DNA of 64,000 bases from Bog-473 sp963726135. GTDB taxonomy: Bacteria > Actinomycetota > Acidimicrobiia > Acidimicrobiales > RAAP-2. The notes below the pieces were generated by a model. That model made no database searches, was not told where the DNA came from, and saw nothing but the letters and a program-made list of their open reading frames with translations. This document shows, one piece after another, positions 33,613 to 41,410 of this stretch (position 1 is the first letter of the stretch; the number at the start of each line of letters is the position of its first letter). The position numbers were made by a program, and so were the translations under genes. The stretch lies in assembly GCA_963726135.1 (NCBI GenBank), contig CAVSBE010000007.1, positions 1 to 64,000 on the forward strand, in the 5' to 3' direction.

Positions 33613-34695
33613 TCAGCGGGCGTCGGCGAAGGCCCGCACCACGGCGGCACGCCAGGGGACGAGGGCGTCCTCGCGCTCGAGCGGGGTCTTGCCCAGGCGC
33701 ACGAGGACCAGGTCGAGGGCGGGGCAGATGGTGATCGTCTGGCCCTCGTAGCCCGAGGCCCGGAAGGTGCCGAGCGGGTCGAGATGCTCGAGCGTGTCCC
33801 CGTGCACGCCCCACCAGTGGGCGCCGTGGGGGCTGGGATCCTCGGGGTCCTCGATCGACACCATGGTGCGGCCGTAGTCCACCCAGCCGGCCGGGAGCAC
33901 CCGGACGCCGTCCCACATGCCGTCGCGCAGGTAGAGCAGCCCGAAGCGGGCGTAGTCGCGGGCGGTGGCCAAGACATAGGAGGAGGCCACCCAGGTCCCG
34001 GCCTCGTCGAACTCGGGGTCGGCGCTCGCCATCCCGAGCGGACCGAAGAGGCGGCGGTGCAGGAAGCGGGCGTAGTCCTCGCCCGGTCCGACCGTGCGGG
34101 CGACGATGCCCGAGATGACGTTCGAGGTCCCCGACGAGTAGTTGAAGCGGGTCCCCGGCGGCGCGGCCAGCGGCCGATCGGCCGCGAAGTGCGCCATGTC
34201 GGGCTGCCCTTCGCCGAAGAGCATCTTGATCACGTCCGAGACGCGGTCGTCGACGTAGTCCTCCACGAAGTCGAGTCCGTCGCGCATGGCGAGGAGGTGC
34301 CGCAGCGTGATGGCGTGGCGGGGGTCGGCCGGGTCGGACCACTCGGGCACGTCGGCCGGGACGTCGAGGTCGAGCCGCCCCTCACCCACCAGCAGCCCGA
34401 CGACCGCGTGCAGCACGGACTTGGCCATCGACCAGCTGAGCAACGGCGTCTCAGCCGTCACCGGCGTGGGTGGGCGGTCGAAGTGCTCCAGCGCGCCGTG
34501 GTAGCGCTCCGCCACGACCCTGCCCCGGTGGACGAGTACGACGGCGAACGTGGTGGCGAGGGGCCCCTCGTCGTCGAAGACCCGGTCGAGCAGCGGGTCG
34601 AGGTCGACGCCCGATGGCGGCCGACCTCCGGGCCAGACCTCCGTGGGCCAGGGCACGCCGCCCGGCTGCGGCGGAAGGGCGACGAGCCCGCTCAC
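33613..34695 (-). CDS. Serine hydrolase, beta-lactamase/esterase (class C-like) family
   Basis: The product is 360 aa from GTG 34695, overlapping the preceding hydrolase stop by GTGA. LLSWSMAKSVLHAVVGLL holds the SxxK catalytic pair, and TRFNYSSGTSNVISGIVA the Tyr motif. Later it has GYEGQTITICPALDLVLVRL in the place of the K-T-G strand. No signal peptide is seen, so a cytoplasmic esterase is more likely than a beta-lactamase. It is third in an operon with the LLM monooxygenase and the epoxide hydrolase. Confidence 0.82.
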   Translation of the reverse strand: MSGLVALPPQPGGVPWPTEVWPGGRPPSGVDLDPLLDRVFDDEGPLATTFAVVLVHRGRVVAERYHGALEHFDRPPTPVTAETPLLSWSMAKSVLHAVVGLLVGEGRLDLDVPADVPEWSDPADPRHAITLRHLLAMRDGLDFVEDYVDDRVSDVIKMLFGEGQPDMAHFAADRPLAAPPGTRFNYSSGTSNVISGIVARTVGPGEDYARFLHRRLFGPLGMASADPEFDEAGTWVASSYVLATARDYARFGLLYLRDGMWDGVRVLPAGWVDYGRTMVSIEDPEDPSPHGAHWWGVHGDTLEHLDPLGTFRASGYEGQTITICPALDLVLVRLGKTPLEREDALVPWRAAVVRAFADAR

Positions 34696-35663
34696 ACCGA
34701 GGAGAGGAAGGTGAGGAGCGCCGCGTTGGTCTCCGCCGGCTTCTCCTGCTGCACCCAGTGCCCGGCGCCCTCGACGGTGGTCGCACCGCGGAAGTCGGGC
34801 AGCGCCTCTGCCATCGCCTCGGCCGCGCCCGGCATCATGAGGATGACCGGGTCGAGCGAGCCGGTGAGGAAGCCGGTCGGCATGGTGTAGACGGAGGCGG
34901 GGATGTCCTTGGAGCGTTCCCAATTGGCGTCGATGTTGCGGTAGAAGCTGACGGGTCCGAAGAAGCCGCCCTGCTCGAAGGCCGCCGCGTAGACGTCCAC
35001 GTCGGCCTCGGTGATCCAGTCGGGCAACACGTCGGGACCCGGCGTGAGGATGTCCTGGAAGCGGGTGCCCTCCCGTGGCGCGTCGGCGACGAGCGGATTC
35101 GGATTGGCCATGCCCTCGCCCCCGGCCGAGAAGAGCATGGAGCGCAAGAAGCGCCGGGGATCCGCCTCGAATTCCGCCTCGGCGGGCCCCACCTCCTGGA
35201 AGTAGAGCATGTAGAAGAACTTGCCCTCGAAGATGACCTCGAAGATCTGCGTGGGCGGCGCCGGGGCGCTGGAGTACGGGACGCTCATGTTGTAGAGGGA
35301 GGCGACCCGCTCGGGGTGCAGGCGTCCCATCTCCCAGACCAGCATTGCCCCCCAGTCGTGCCCGACGAAGGTGGAGGCGTCGTAGCCGTAGTGGTCGAGC
35401 AGGCCGCAGAGGTCGCCCGTCAGCTTGTCCGATCCGTAGTCGGCGACCGCGGTCGGGTGTGAGCTCCCGCCGTAACCGCGCAGGTCGGGCGCGAGGGCGC
35501 GGTACCCGGCGTCGGCCAGCGCGCCGAGCTGGTGGCGCCACGAGTACCACAGCTCGGGGAAGCCGTGGCAGAACACGACGGGCGGCCCTTCGGCTGGGCC
35601 CGCGGAGGCGACGTGCAACTCGATCCCGTTCGTCGGGACCTGCTCGTGGGTGATCTCAGACAC
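34692..35663 (-). CDS. Alpha/beta hydrolase, epoxide hydrolase-like
   Basis: The product is 323 aa from GTG 35663. HGFPELWYSWRHQLGALADA is the oxyanion-hole HGFPE motif, FVGHDWGAMLVWEMGRLHPE the nucleophile elbow with Asp, and EGAGHWVQQEKP the catalytic His. Asp as nucleophile together with HGFPE is characteristic of epoxide hydrolases and haloalkane dehalogenases; the HGFPE form favours epoxide hydrolase. It overlaps the upstream LLM stop by 8 bp and its stop overlaps the next start, so the three genes are one operon. It may hydrolyse the epoxide made by its neighbour. Confidence 0.85.
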   Translation of the reverse strand: MSEITHEQVPTNGIELHVASAGPAEGPPVVFCHGFPELWYSWRHQLGALADAGYRALAPDLRGYGGSSHPTAVADYGSDKLTGDLCGLLDHYGYDASTFVGHDWGAMLVWEMGRLHPERVASLYNMSVPYSSAPAPPTQIFEVIFEGKFFYMLYFQEVGPAEAEFEADPRRFLRSMLFSAGGEGMANPNPLVADAPREGTRFQDILTPGPDVLPDWITEADVDVYAAAFEQGGFFGPVSFYRNIDANWERSKDIPASVYTMPTGFLTGSLDPVILMMPGAAEAMAEALPDFRGATTVEGAGHWVQQEKPAETNAALLTFLSSV

Positions 35664-36861
35664 GGGTCTCCTCGTCCTTCTGCTCGGCCTTGTCCGCCCT
35701 CTCCTCCTGATGCTTCTGGATGGCGGACATGACGGCATTCCCGGCGGCGCCGATGAATTCGGGGCGGTTCTCGGCGGCCCAGTCACGGCTCGACGTCAGC
35801 GACCTCGAGGAGTCCTGGAAGCGGGGCGCCACGTAGCGCGCGATCAGCTCGTAGGAGTGGCGTGTGGCTTCGGTGTCGGCCCACTCGTGGCCCATGAGCA
35901 AGAAGGTGCCGAACCCGCCCGATTGGGCCTGCAGCCGCTCGACCTGCGCGATGGCGTCGTCGACCGTGCCGATGACGGCGAAGCCGGACGCATTGAGCGC
36001 GTCGACGAGCGAGTCGAAGTTCTCCGTGTTGGGCGCCAGGGGCAGCGCCGCCACCCGTTGGAAGTAGTCCACCCACTCCTCGAGCCCGTAGGCCACGTCG
36101 TCCACCGCCTGCTCCTTTGTGTCGGCGATGTGCATCGGTCCGACGAGGCGCCACCGGTTGCGGTCGACGACGGTCGAGAACTCCTTGGCCCGCTCCTCCA
36201 TGACGTCCCAGTGGACGCCCAGCACGTCGAAGCCACCTGCCGATGTCGCCCCGATGGAGAGGAGGCCGCAGCCGAAACGCCCGGCGGCCCGGGGCCCGGC
36301 CGGCGACACCTGGGCCGCCACGGCCACCTCTGGGAAGGGGCGCTGGTAGGGGAGCAGCTGTAGCCGGGCCTTGACGAGCTTGAACCACTCCGTCTCCATG
36401 GAGACCGTCTCGCCCGCCAGCAGCTGGAGGATCGCCTCGAGGGACTCCTCCATCATGTCGCGCTGTTTGGCGGGGTCGATGCCCATCATGAACGCGTCCG
36501 ACGGGAGTGCGCCCGGGCCGACACCGATCATGACCCGGCCGCGGGTGAGGTGGTCGAGCAGCACCATGCGATCGGCCAGCATGAACGGGTGGTGGTAGGG
36601 CAGCGAGGAGACGCCGGTGCCGAGGCGGATGTGCTTGGTGCGCTGCGCGGCAGCGGCGATGAAGACCTCGGGCGAGGCGATGATCTCGTAGCCCGCCGAG
36701 TGGTGCTCGCCGAACCAGGCCTCGTCGAAGCCGAGCTCGTCGAGATGCTCGATCAGCTGCAGGTCGCGCTCGAGCGCCAGGGTCGGGTTCTGGCCCACCG
36801 GATGAAACGGGGCCAGGAAGATCCCGAAATGCAAGCGGCCGTCGGCGTCAATCGTGGTCAT
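35656..36861 (-). CDS. LLM-class flavin-dependent monooxygenase, limonene 1,2-monooxygenase-like
   Basis: The protein is 401 aa. The bacterial-luciferase fold begins LHFGIFLAPFHPVGQNPTLA and continues DEAWFGEHHSAGYEIIASPE, HIRLGTGVSSLPYHHPF and RGRVMIGVGPGALPSD. The FLAPFHP-GQNPTLAL start and GEHHSAG-EIIASPE are, from memory, very like LimB of Rhodococcus, which epoxidises limonene with FADH2. Other LLM enzymes share parts of this, so the substrate is inference. It heads an operon with an epoxide hydrolase and a serine hydrolase. A 28-bp palindrome lies 92 bp upstream of its ATG. Confidence 0.85.
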   Translation of the reverse strand: MTTIDADGRLHFGIFLAPFHPVGQNPTLALERDLQLIEHLDELGFDEAWFGEHHSAGYEIIASPEVFIAAAAQRTKHIRLGTGVSSLPYHHPFMLADRMVLLDHLTRGRVMIGVGPGALPSDAFMMGIDPAKQRDMMEESLEAILQLLAGETVSMETEWFKLVKARLQLLPYQRPFPEVAVAAQVSPAGPRAAGRFGCGLLSIGATSAGGFDVLGVHWDVMEERAKEFSTVVDRNRWRLVGPMHIADTKEQAVDDVAYGLEEWVDYFQRVAALPLAPNTENFDSLVDALNASGFAVIGTVDDAIAQVERLQAQSGGFGTFLLMGHEWADTEATRHSYELIARYVAPRFQDSSRSLTSSRDWAAENRPEFIGAAGNAVMSAIQKHQEERADKAEQKDEETRV

Positions 36862-36880
36862 GTCCCTCCGAATGGCTGTG

Positions 36881-36900
36881 ATCGTTGGTCATCGTTGGTC
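36881..36900. repeat. Tandem 10-bp repeat ATCGTTGGTC x2
   Basis: Two exact adjacent copies (36881-36890 and 36891-36900) lie 20 bp upstream of the LLM monooxygenase ATG, in its promoter or leader. Confidence 0.7.
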
Positions 36901-36952
36901 GTTCGGTGCTCGTTTTGCCGCTCTGCGGCACCTGGGCCCGGCATGTCCTCTG

Positions 36953-36980
36953 GAACTATCCACGGATCCGTTGATAGTTC
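36953..36980. promoter_or_regulatory. 28-bp near-perfect palindrome, probable operator
   Basis: GAACTATC (36953-36960) and GATAGTTC (36973-36980) flank ACGGATCCGT (36962-36971), itself a palindrome; only the pair at 36961/36972 (C/T) fails. Thirteen of fourteen base pairs match. It lies upstream of the LLM monooxygenase operon, in a 194-bp gap after the stop of the alcohol dehydrogenase gene, so it is most likely a regulator site for that operon. Confidence 0.6.
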
Positions 36981-37055
36981 TGGAAGAACTACCCGCCGTG
37001 TCCGCCGCGATGACCGCCACGCCGGTCACTGCGGCGGTCTCGGTCACGGTCAGGG

Positions 37056-38123
37056 TCACGGCTTCACCAGGATCTTGCCGTGTTCTCCGGGCGTGCGCAG
37101 CGTCTCGAAGGCACCGGGTGCGCCGGCGAGGTCGACCGTGTCGGTGACCAGGAGCTCGGCCCCGGGCACACCGTCGGCCAGGCGCTGCAGCGTGGCGGCG
37201 AACTCGTCGGGCGTGTAGCCGAAGGAGAAGCGGAGCTCCATCTCCTTGGTCACGGCCATGAAGGGCTCGATGGTGTCGGTGTGCATGCACACCCCCACCA
37301 CCACGATCCGGCTGTGGGGTGGGCTCTCGGCGATCAGCGCCTGGAGCATGCCGGGTACGCCGACTGCCTCGAAGATGACGGGGTCCGGCACGGCGGCGCC
37401 GAGCATGGCGGATCCGATGCGCTCCATGACGGTCCGCGCGATGCCGAAGTCGGCCCAGCGGTCGTGGGGCGAACCCTCGGCGGGGTCGAGGACCACGTCG
37501 GCGCCGAAGGCCTCGGCCAGGCGGCGACGGGTCGGCGAGAAGTCGGCGGCCAGCACCGGCCCGTGGCCGCGGCCCTTGAGTGCGGCGATCACGGCCAGCC
37601 CCACGGGGCCGCAGCCCACGACGAGGCAGGGCTGGCCGTCGGTCAGGCCGGCCAGTCCCACGGCGTGCTCGCCGACCGCGAGCGGTTCGGTCAGCGCGGC
37701 GAGCTCGGTGGACAGCGCGTCGGGCACCGGGAGGCAGAACAGCTCCTGGAGCGACATGTGCTCGGCCAGCGCGCCCGGGTAGGCGTTGGAGTAACCGATC
37801 TGCTCCACGCCGGTCGGGCCCACGATGATGGGCACCGAGCAGACCCGGGTTCCCACCGCGAGCGTGCCCGCGGTGTCGGGCCCGTGCTCCACGACCTCGG
37901 CGCAGAACTCGTGCCCGAACACGCAATCGGCCGCCGGGTCCAACGCGGGCACGCCGACGGAGTCCATGAGCCCGGTGAAGTGGGAGAAGTCGGCGAGGGC
38001 GTGCAGGTCGGACCCGCAGATGCCGGCGGCCAGCGATCGCACCACGAGGTGGCCCGAGGACGGCACGGGGTCGGGGATCTTGCCGACCACCAGCCGGCCG
38101 CCCCTGGTCACCGCGGCACGCAT
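37056..38123 (-). CDS. Zinc-type alcohol dehydrogenase (MDR superfamily)
   Basis: The protein is 355 aa. AAGICGSDLHALAD has the first catalytic-zinc Cys, FGHEFCAEVVEHG the His-Glu, and CLVVGCGPVGLAVIAALKGR the NAD-binding motif. The four-Cys structural-zinc lobe found in many alcohol dehydrogenases is absent; the segment after GTRVCSVP reads VGPTGVEQIGYSNAYPGALA. Such enzymes oxidise secondary alcohols or diols. It is on the same strand as the LLM monooxygenase operon but 194 bp upstream of it, and divergent from an SDR gene, which fits a shared catabolic theme. Confidence 0.86.
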   Translation of the reverse strand: MRAAVTRGGRLVVGKIPDPVPSSGHLVVRSLAAGICGSDLHALADFSHFTGLMDSVGVPALDPAADCVFGHEFCAEVVEHGPDTAGTLAVGTRVCSVPIIVGPTGVEQIGYSNAYPGALAEHMSLQELFCLPVPDALSTELAALTEPLAVGEHAVGLAGLTDGQPCLVVGCGPVGLAVIAALKGRGHGPVLAADFSPTRRRLAEAFGADVVLDPAEGSPHDRWADFGIARTVMERIGSAMLGAAVPDPVIFEAVGVPGMLQALIAESPPHSRIVVVGVCMHTDTIEPFMAVTKEMELRFSFGYTPDEFAATLQRLADGVPGAELLVTDTVDLAGAPGAFETLRTPGEHGKILVKP

Positions 38124-38179
38124 GCCAGCACCACCCCCCGGACGGCGCGACCGCCCGCATTCGTCGCTACGTTTGCCCG

Positions 38180-39037
38180 GTGAGTTTCACACACGCGCCC
38201 GGAGAACGCCCGCTCGCGGGCAGGGTGGCGCTGGTGACTGGGGCGGCCCGGCCTCGCGGCATCGGCCGGGCCACCGCCCTCGGGCTCGCCCGGGCCGGGG
38301 CGGACGTGGCGTGCCTCGACATCGCCCGTCCGTACGACGATGCCCCCTTCCACGGCACCGGCAGCAGTGACGACCTGGCGTCGCTGGCGGCCGAGCTCAC
38401 GGGCCTCGGGGTGCGGGCGACCACGGTGGCGGCCGACATCTCCGACGAGGCGGCGGTGGAGGCGGCGGTGTCCCGGGTCAGCGCGGAGCTGGGGACGGTG
38501 ACCCTTCTGGCCAACGTGGCGGGCGGGAGCGGGCCCGGGTTCGGGCTCGGCCCCCTGCTCGGCGTCGCCGCAGCGGAGTTCCGGCGCGTGCTCGACGTCA
38601 ACGTCATCGGCACGTGGCTCGTCTCGAAGGCCTGCGCGACGCGCATGGTCGCCGCTGGCGTGGGCGGACGCATCTGCAACGTGTCGAGCCAGGCGGGGAA
38701 GCGGGCCTTTCCCCTCCTCGGCCCGTACTGCGCCGCCAAGGCGGGGGTCATCCTGCTCACCCAGACCATGGCGCTCGAGCTCGGCCCGGCCGGCATCGCG
38801 GTCAACGCGGTGTGCCCGGGCACGGTCGACACCGACCTCATCAACAAGGACGCCATGTTCGAGACGCTGATGGGTGGACCCGACGGCCTGGCGACCTACG
38901 TGGCGCGCGAGATCCCGCTCGGGCGGCTCCAGAGCGCCGAAGAAATCGCGGACGCGATCTGCTGGTTGCTCTCCGACTCGGCCCGGGGGGTCACGGGCGA
39001 GGCGTTGAACGTGAGCGCCGGACAGACAATGGTGTAG
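38180..39037 (+). CDS. Short-chain dehydrogenase/reductase (SDR)
   Basis: The protein is 285 aa from GTG 38180. VALVTGAARPRGIGRATALG is an enlarged glycine motif, with an insertion after the second strand (DIARPYDDAPFHGTGSSDDL). The catalytic set is NVSSQAG and PYCAAKAGV. The long cofactor loop resembles SDRs with tightly bound NAD (mycofactocin-linked carveol dehydrogenase type), but I cannot prove it. It starts 56 bp from the divergent alcohol dehydrogenase and is followed after 2 bp by the DUF7064-like gene. Confidence 0.85.
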   Translation: MSFTHAPGERPLAGRVALVTGAARPRGIGRATALGLARAGADVACLDIARPYDDAPFHGTGSSDDLASLAAELTGLGVRATTVAADISDEAAVEAAVSRVSAELGTVTLLANVAGGSGPGFGLGPLLGVAAAEFRRVLDVNVIGTWLVSKACATRMVAAGVGGRICNVSSQAGKRAFPLLGPYCAAKAGVILLTQTMALELGPAGIAVNAVCPGTVDTDLINKDAMFETLMGGPDGLATYVAREIPLGRLQSAEEIADAICWLLSDSARGVTGEALNVSAGQTMV

Positions 39038-39039
39038 GG

Positions 39040-40038
39040 ATGCCGATCCTCGACGCACGTCACGACCTCGCCCATCCGGTTGAAGGCGACAGCGCCTGGA
39101 GCGAGTCGTACTACTTCAACGCCTACGACCCACAGACGGATTCGGGGTTCTTCACCCGCGTCGGCATCCGCCCCAACGAGGGCACCATGGACGTCGGCCT
39201 GTCGCTGTGGCTCCCCGGCGGGGAGCTGGGTGAGTACCGCTGGATCAAAGAGCAGCACGAGATGGTCGACACGGTGCTGGAGGTCGGCGCCGTCCGCTAC
39301 GAGATGCTCGAGGCGCTGCAGTCGTGGCGGCTCACGATGGCGGGCGAGGTCCAGGCGCGCCCGTGCGTGCGAGGCGAGGCGGCCAGCCACCCCGTGCCGG
39401 TCGTGCTCGACGTCCGCTTCGACGCCATCACGCCTGCCATCGGTACCGACGGGCAGCCGAGCGGTGGCCCCAAGTCGGCCGAGGCGGCGGCGGCGGCCGG
39501 CACGGTCGGCAAGGGTCACCTGGAGCAGGCGGGGCGCTGGACCGGCTCCCTCGAGGTCGACGGCGCACCGCACGAATGGCTCGGGGCCCACGGCAACCGG
39601 GACCGTTCCTGGGGCCCGCGCCGCTGGGGCGGGCCGAAGATGTGGCGCTGGTTCTCCATCAACATCGGGGACGACATGCACTTCGGGGGAATCCGGCTCG
39701 GCACCGACGCCGGCGATCTGCACCGAGGTTGGGTGTGGGACGGGTCGGTGGCCACCTCGGTGGCCGAGTGGCGGGTCACGACCGAACTGGCTGACGACGC
39801 GGTGACGCACGAGGTCGTGCACCTCGACGTCGTCGACAAGCGAGGCCGCACCTATCCGCTGCGGGGCGACGTGCTGCGCGTGGCCGACATCGGCCGGGCC
39901 GGCGGCACCATGGTCAACGAGGGCCTGGCGCGCTGGACCTACGAGGACGCCGGCGGCGAGGCCCGCACCGGCTATGGCATCTGCGAATACCTGCACCAAC
40001 TCGACGACAGCGGGAGGCCTGTCGTCCCCGTCGAGTAG
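39040..40038 (+). CDS. DUF7064/AttH-like (lipocalin-fold) protein
   Basis: The product is 332 aa from ATG 39040. The most telling segments are ESYYFNAYDPQTDSGFFTRV, then HEWLGAHGNRDRSWGPRRWG and MWRWFSINIGDDMHFGGIRL. This W-G-x-R-D-x-SWG pattern is that of a calycin-like family seen in mycobacteria and acidimicrobia next to acyl-CoA and steroid genes. Its biochemical function is not established. It lies between an SDR and a kinase-like gene on the same strand (10-bp gap), so the three are probably one operon. Confidence 0.65.
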   Translation: MPILDARHDLAHPVEGDSAWSESYYFNAYDPQTDSGFFTRVGIRPNEGTMDVGLSLWLPGGELGEYRWIKEQHEMVDTVLEVGAVRYEMLEALQSWRLTMAGEVQARPCVRGEAASHPVPVVLDVRFDAITPAIGTDGQPSGGPKSAEAAAAAGTVGKGHLEQAGRWTGSLEVDGAPHEWLGAHGNRDRSWGPRRWGGPKMWRWFSINIGDDMHFGGIRLGTDAGDLHRGWVWDGSVATSVAEWRVTTELADDAVTHEVVHLDVVDKRGRTYPLRGDVLRVADIGRAGGTMVNEGLARWTYEDAGGEARTGYGICEYLHQLDDSGRPVVPVE

Positions 40039-40048
40039 GCGGGCGATC

Positions 40049-41410
40049 GTGGCGGAAAGAGGGCGGTTGAGCGGCGACGAGCTCGTGGTGGCGCTCGGCG
40101 CCCAGCTCGGTGGCACCGTGCGCAACCTGCGCCGGCTCTCCGGCGGCGCCTCGAGGGTCACCAGCGCGTTCGAGCTCGAGGCGCCGGGCGAGCCACCACG
40201 CCCGCTCATCCTCCAGATGGAGCGCGGGGAGGGCGCCCCCCGGGGCGGGAAGGTGCAGATGGAGCGCGCGCTGCTCCAGGCGGCAAGAGCCGCCGGTGTC
40301 CCGGTCCCGCTGGTCGTCGCCATGGGGCTGCACGACGCCGTGGGAGCGGACTGGCTGGTGGTCGAGCGTCTGGAGGGGGAGACGATCCCACGCAAGATCC
40401 TGCGCAACGGCGAATGGGAGACGGCGCGTCGCGCGCTCGCCGGACAGTGCGGCCGGGCCCTGGCGGGGATCCACACCATCGACCCCGGCACCATCGCGGG
40501 CCTGCCGCCCGTCGACCCCCTCGGCGACCCGCTGCCGTACCTCGACATGCTGGGCGAGGTACGGCCCGCCCTCGAGCTCGGCGTGCGCTGGCTGTCCGCG
40601 CACCGCCCCGCCGCCGGACCTCGGCTGACGGTGCACGGCGACTTCCGCTTCGGCAACTTCCTCGTCGGTCCCGAGGGCTTGCGCGGCGTGCTCGACTGGG
40701 AGCTGGCCCACGCGGGCGACGCCGCAGAGGACATCGGGTGGCTGTGCGCCCCGGCGTGGCGCTTCGGGGGCGACGCCGAGGTGGGGGGGTTCGGCGGCCT
40801 CGACGAGCTGCTGGTCGCGTACGCAGCCGCCGGAGGCGAGCCCTTGGCGCGAGACCGGGTGCACTGGTGGCAGGTGTACGCGACGGTGAAGTGGGCGACC
40901 ATCTGCGCGCTGCAGGCCTCGGCCCACCTCAGCGGGGCGACGCGCTCGGTCGAGCTGGCCGCCATCGGCCGGCGGATCTGCGAGAGCGAGTGGGATCTCT
41001 TCGCGTTGCTCGGCGTGGCGCCCGCGGACCCTGCCCCCGAGCCTCGGCCACGCGGCATCACCCGGGCGCCCTTCGGGCGCCCGACGGCAGCGGAGCTGAT
41101 CGAGGCGGTGCGCGAATACCTCGAGGACGGCGTCATGGAGCAGAGCGAGGGCGGGGCGCGCTTCGAGGCGCGCGTCGCGCGCAACGCGCTGGCGATCGCC
41201 GAGCGCGAGCTGCTCCTGGGCCGCGAGGTTGCCTCTGCCCACACCCACCGGCTGCGTGACTTCGGGATGGGCGACGACGTGGCGCTGGCGGCCGCCATCC
41301 GTGTGGGGGACTTCGACGCCGGTTGGGAACCGCTGGCCACGGCGCTCGCGGCGTCCGCGCGCGACCAGCTGCTGGTGGCCAACCCGTCCTACCTGCCCGC
41401 GGGCGGCTAG
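40049..41410 (+). CDS. Phosphotransferase (APH-fold) fused to a DUF6285-like C-terminal domain
   Basis: The product is 453 aa from GTG 40049. Residues ~1-310 form an aminoglycoside-phosphotransferase-like kinase with LTVHGDFRFGNFLVGPEG (HGDxxxxN) and GVLDWELAHAGDAAEDIGW (metal Asp). Residues ~340-450 (TAAELIEAVREYLEDGVMEQ and RVARNALAIAERELLLG) match a short domain often encoded as a separate gene beside such kinases, as I recall for LvaA/LvaB, which phosphorylate 4-hydroxyacyl-CoA. A role in hydroxyacyl-CoA catabolism is therefore more likely than antibiotic resistance. Its stop shares CTAG with the convergent exporter gene. Confidence 0.75.
   Translation: MAERGRLSGDELVVALGAQLGGTVRNLRRLSGGASRVTSAFELEAPGEPPRPLILQMERGEGAPRGGKVQMERALLQAARAAGVPVPLVVAMGLHDAVGADWLVVERLEGETIPRKILRNGEWETARRALAGQCGRALAGIHTIDPGTIAGLPPVDPLGDPLPYLDMLGEVRPALELGVRWLSAHRPAAGPRLTVHGDFRFGNFLVGPEGLRGVLDWELAHAGDAAEDIGWLCAPAWRFGGDAEVGGFGGLDELLVAYAAAGGEPLARDRVHWWQVYATVKWATICALQASAHLSGATRSVELAAIGRRICESEWDLFALLGVAPADPAPEPRPRGITRAPFGRPTAAELIEAVREYLEDGVMEQSEGGARFEARVARNALAIAERELLLGREVASAHTHRLRDFGMGDDVALAAAIRVGDFDAGWEPLATALAASARDQLLVANPSYLPAGG

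Noticed and set aside
33613..34695. Secreted beta-lactamase
   Set aside because: SxxK and Tyr motifs are shared with esterases, there is no signal peptide, and the gene is in a catabolic operon.
40049..41410. Aminoglycoside resistance gene
   Set aside because: The APH-like fold is shared with many metabolic kinases; the C-terminal extra domain and neighbours point to acyl-CoA metabolism.
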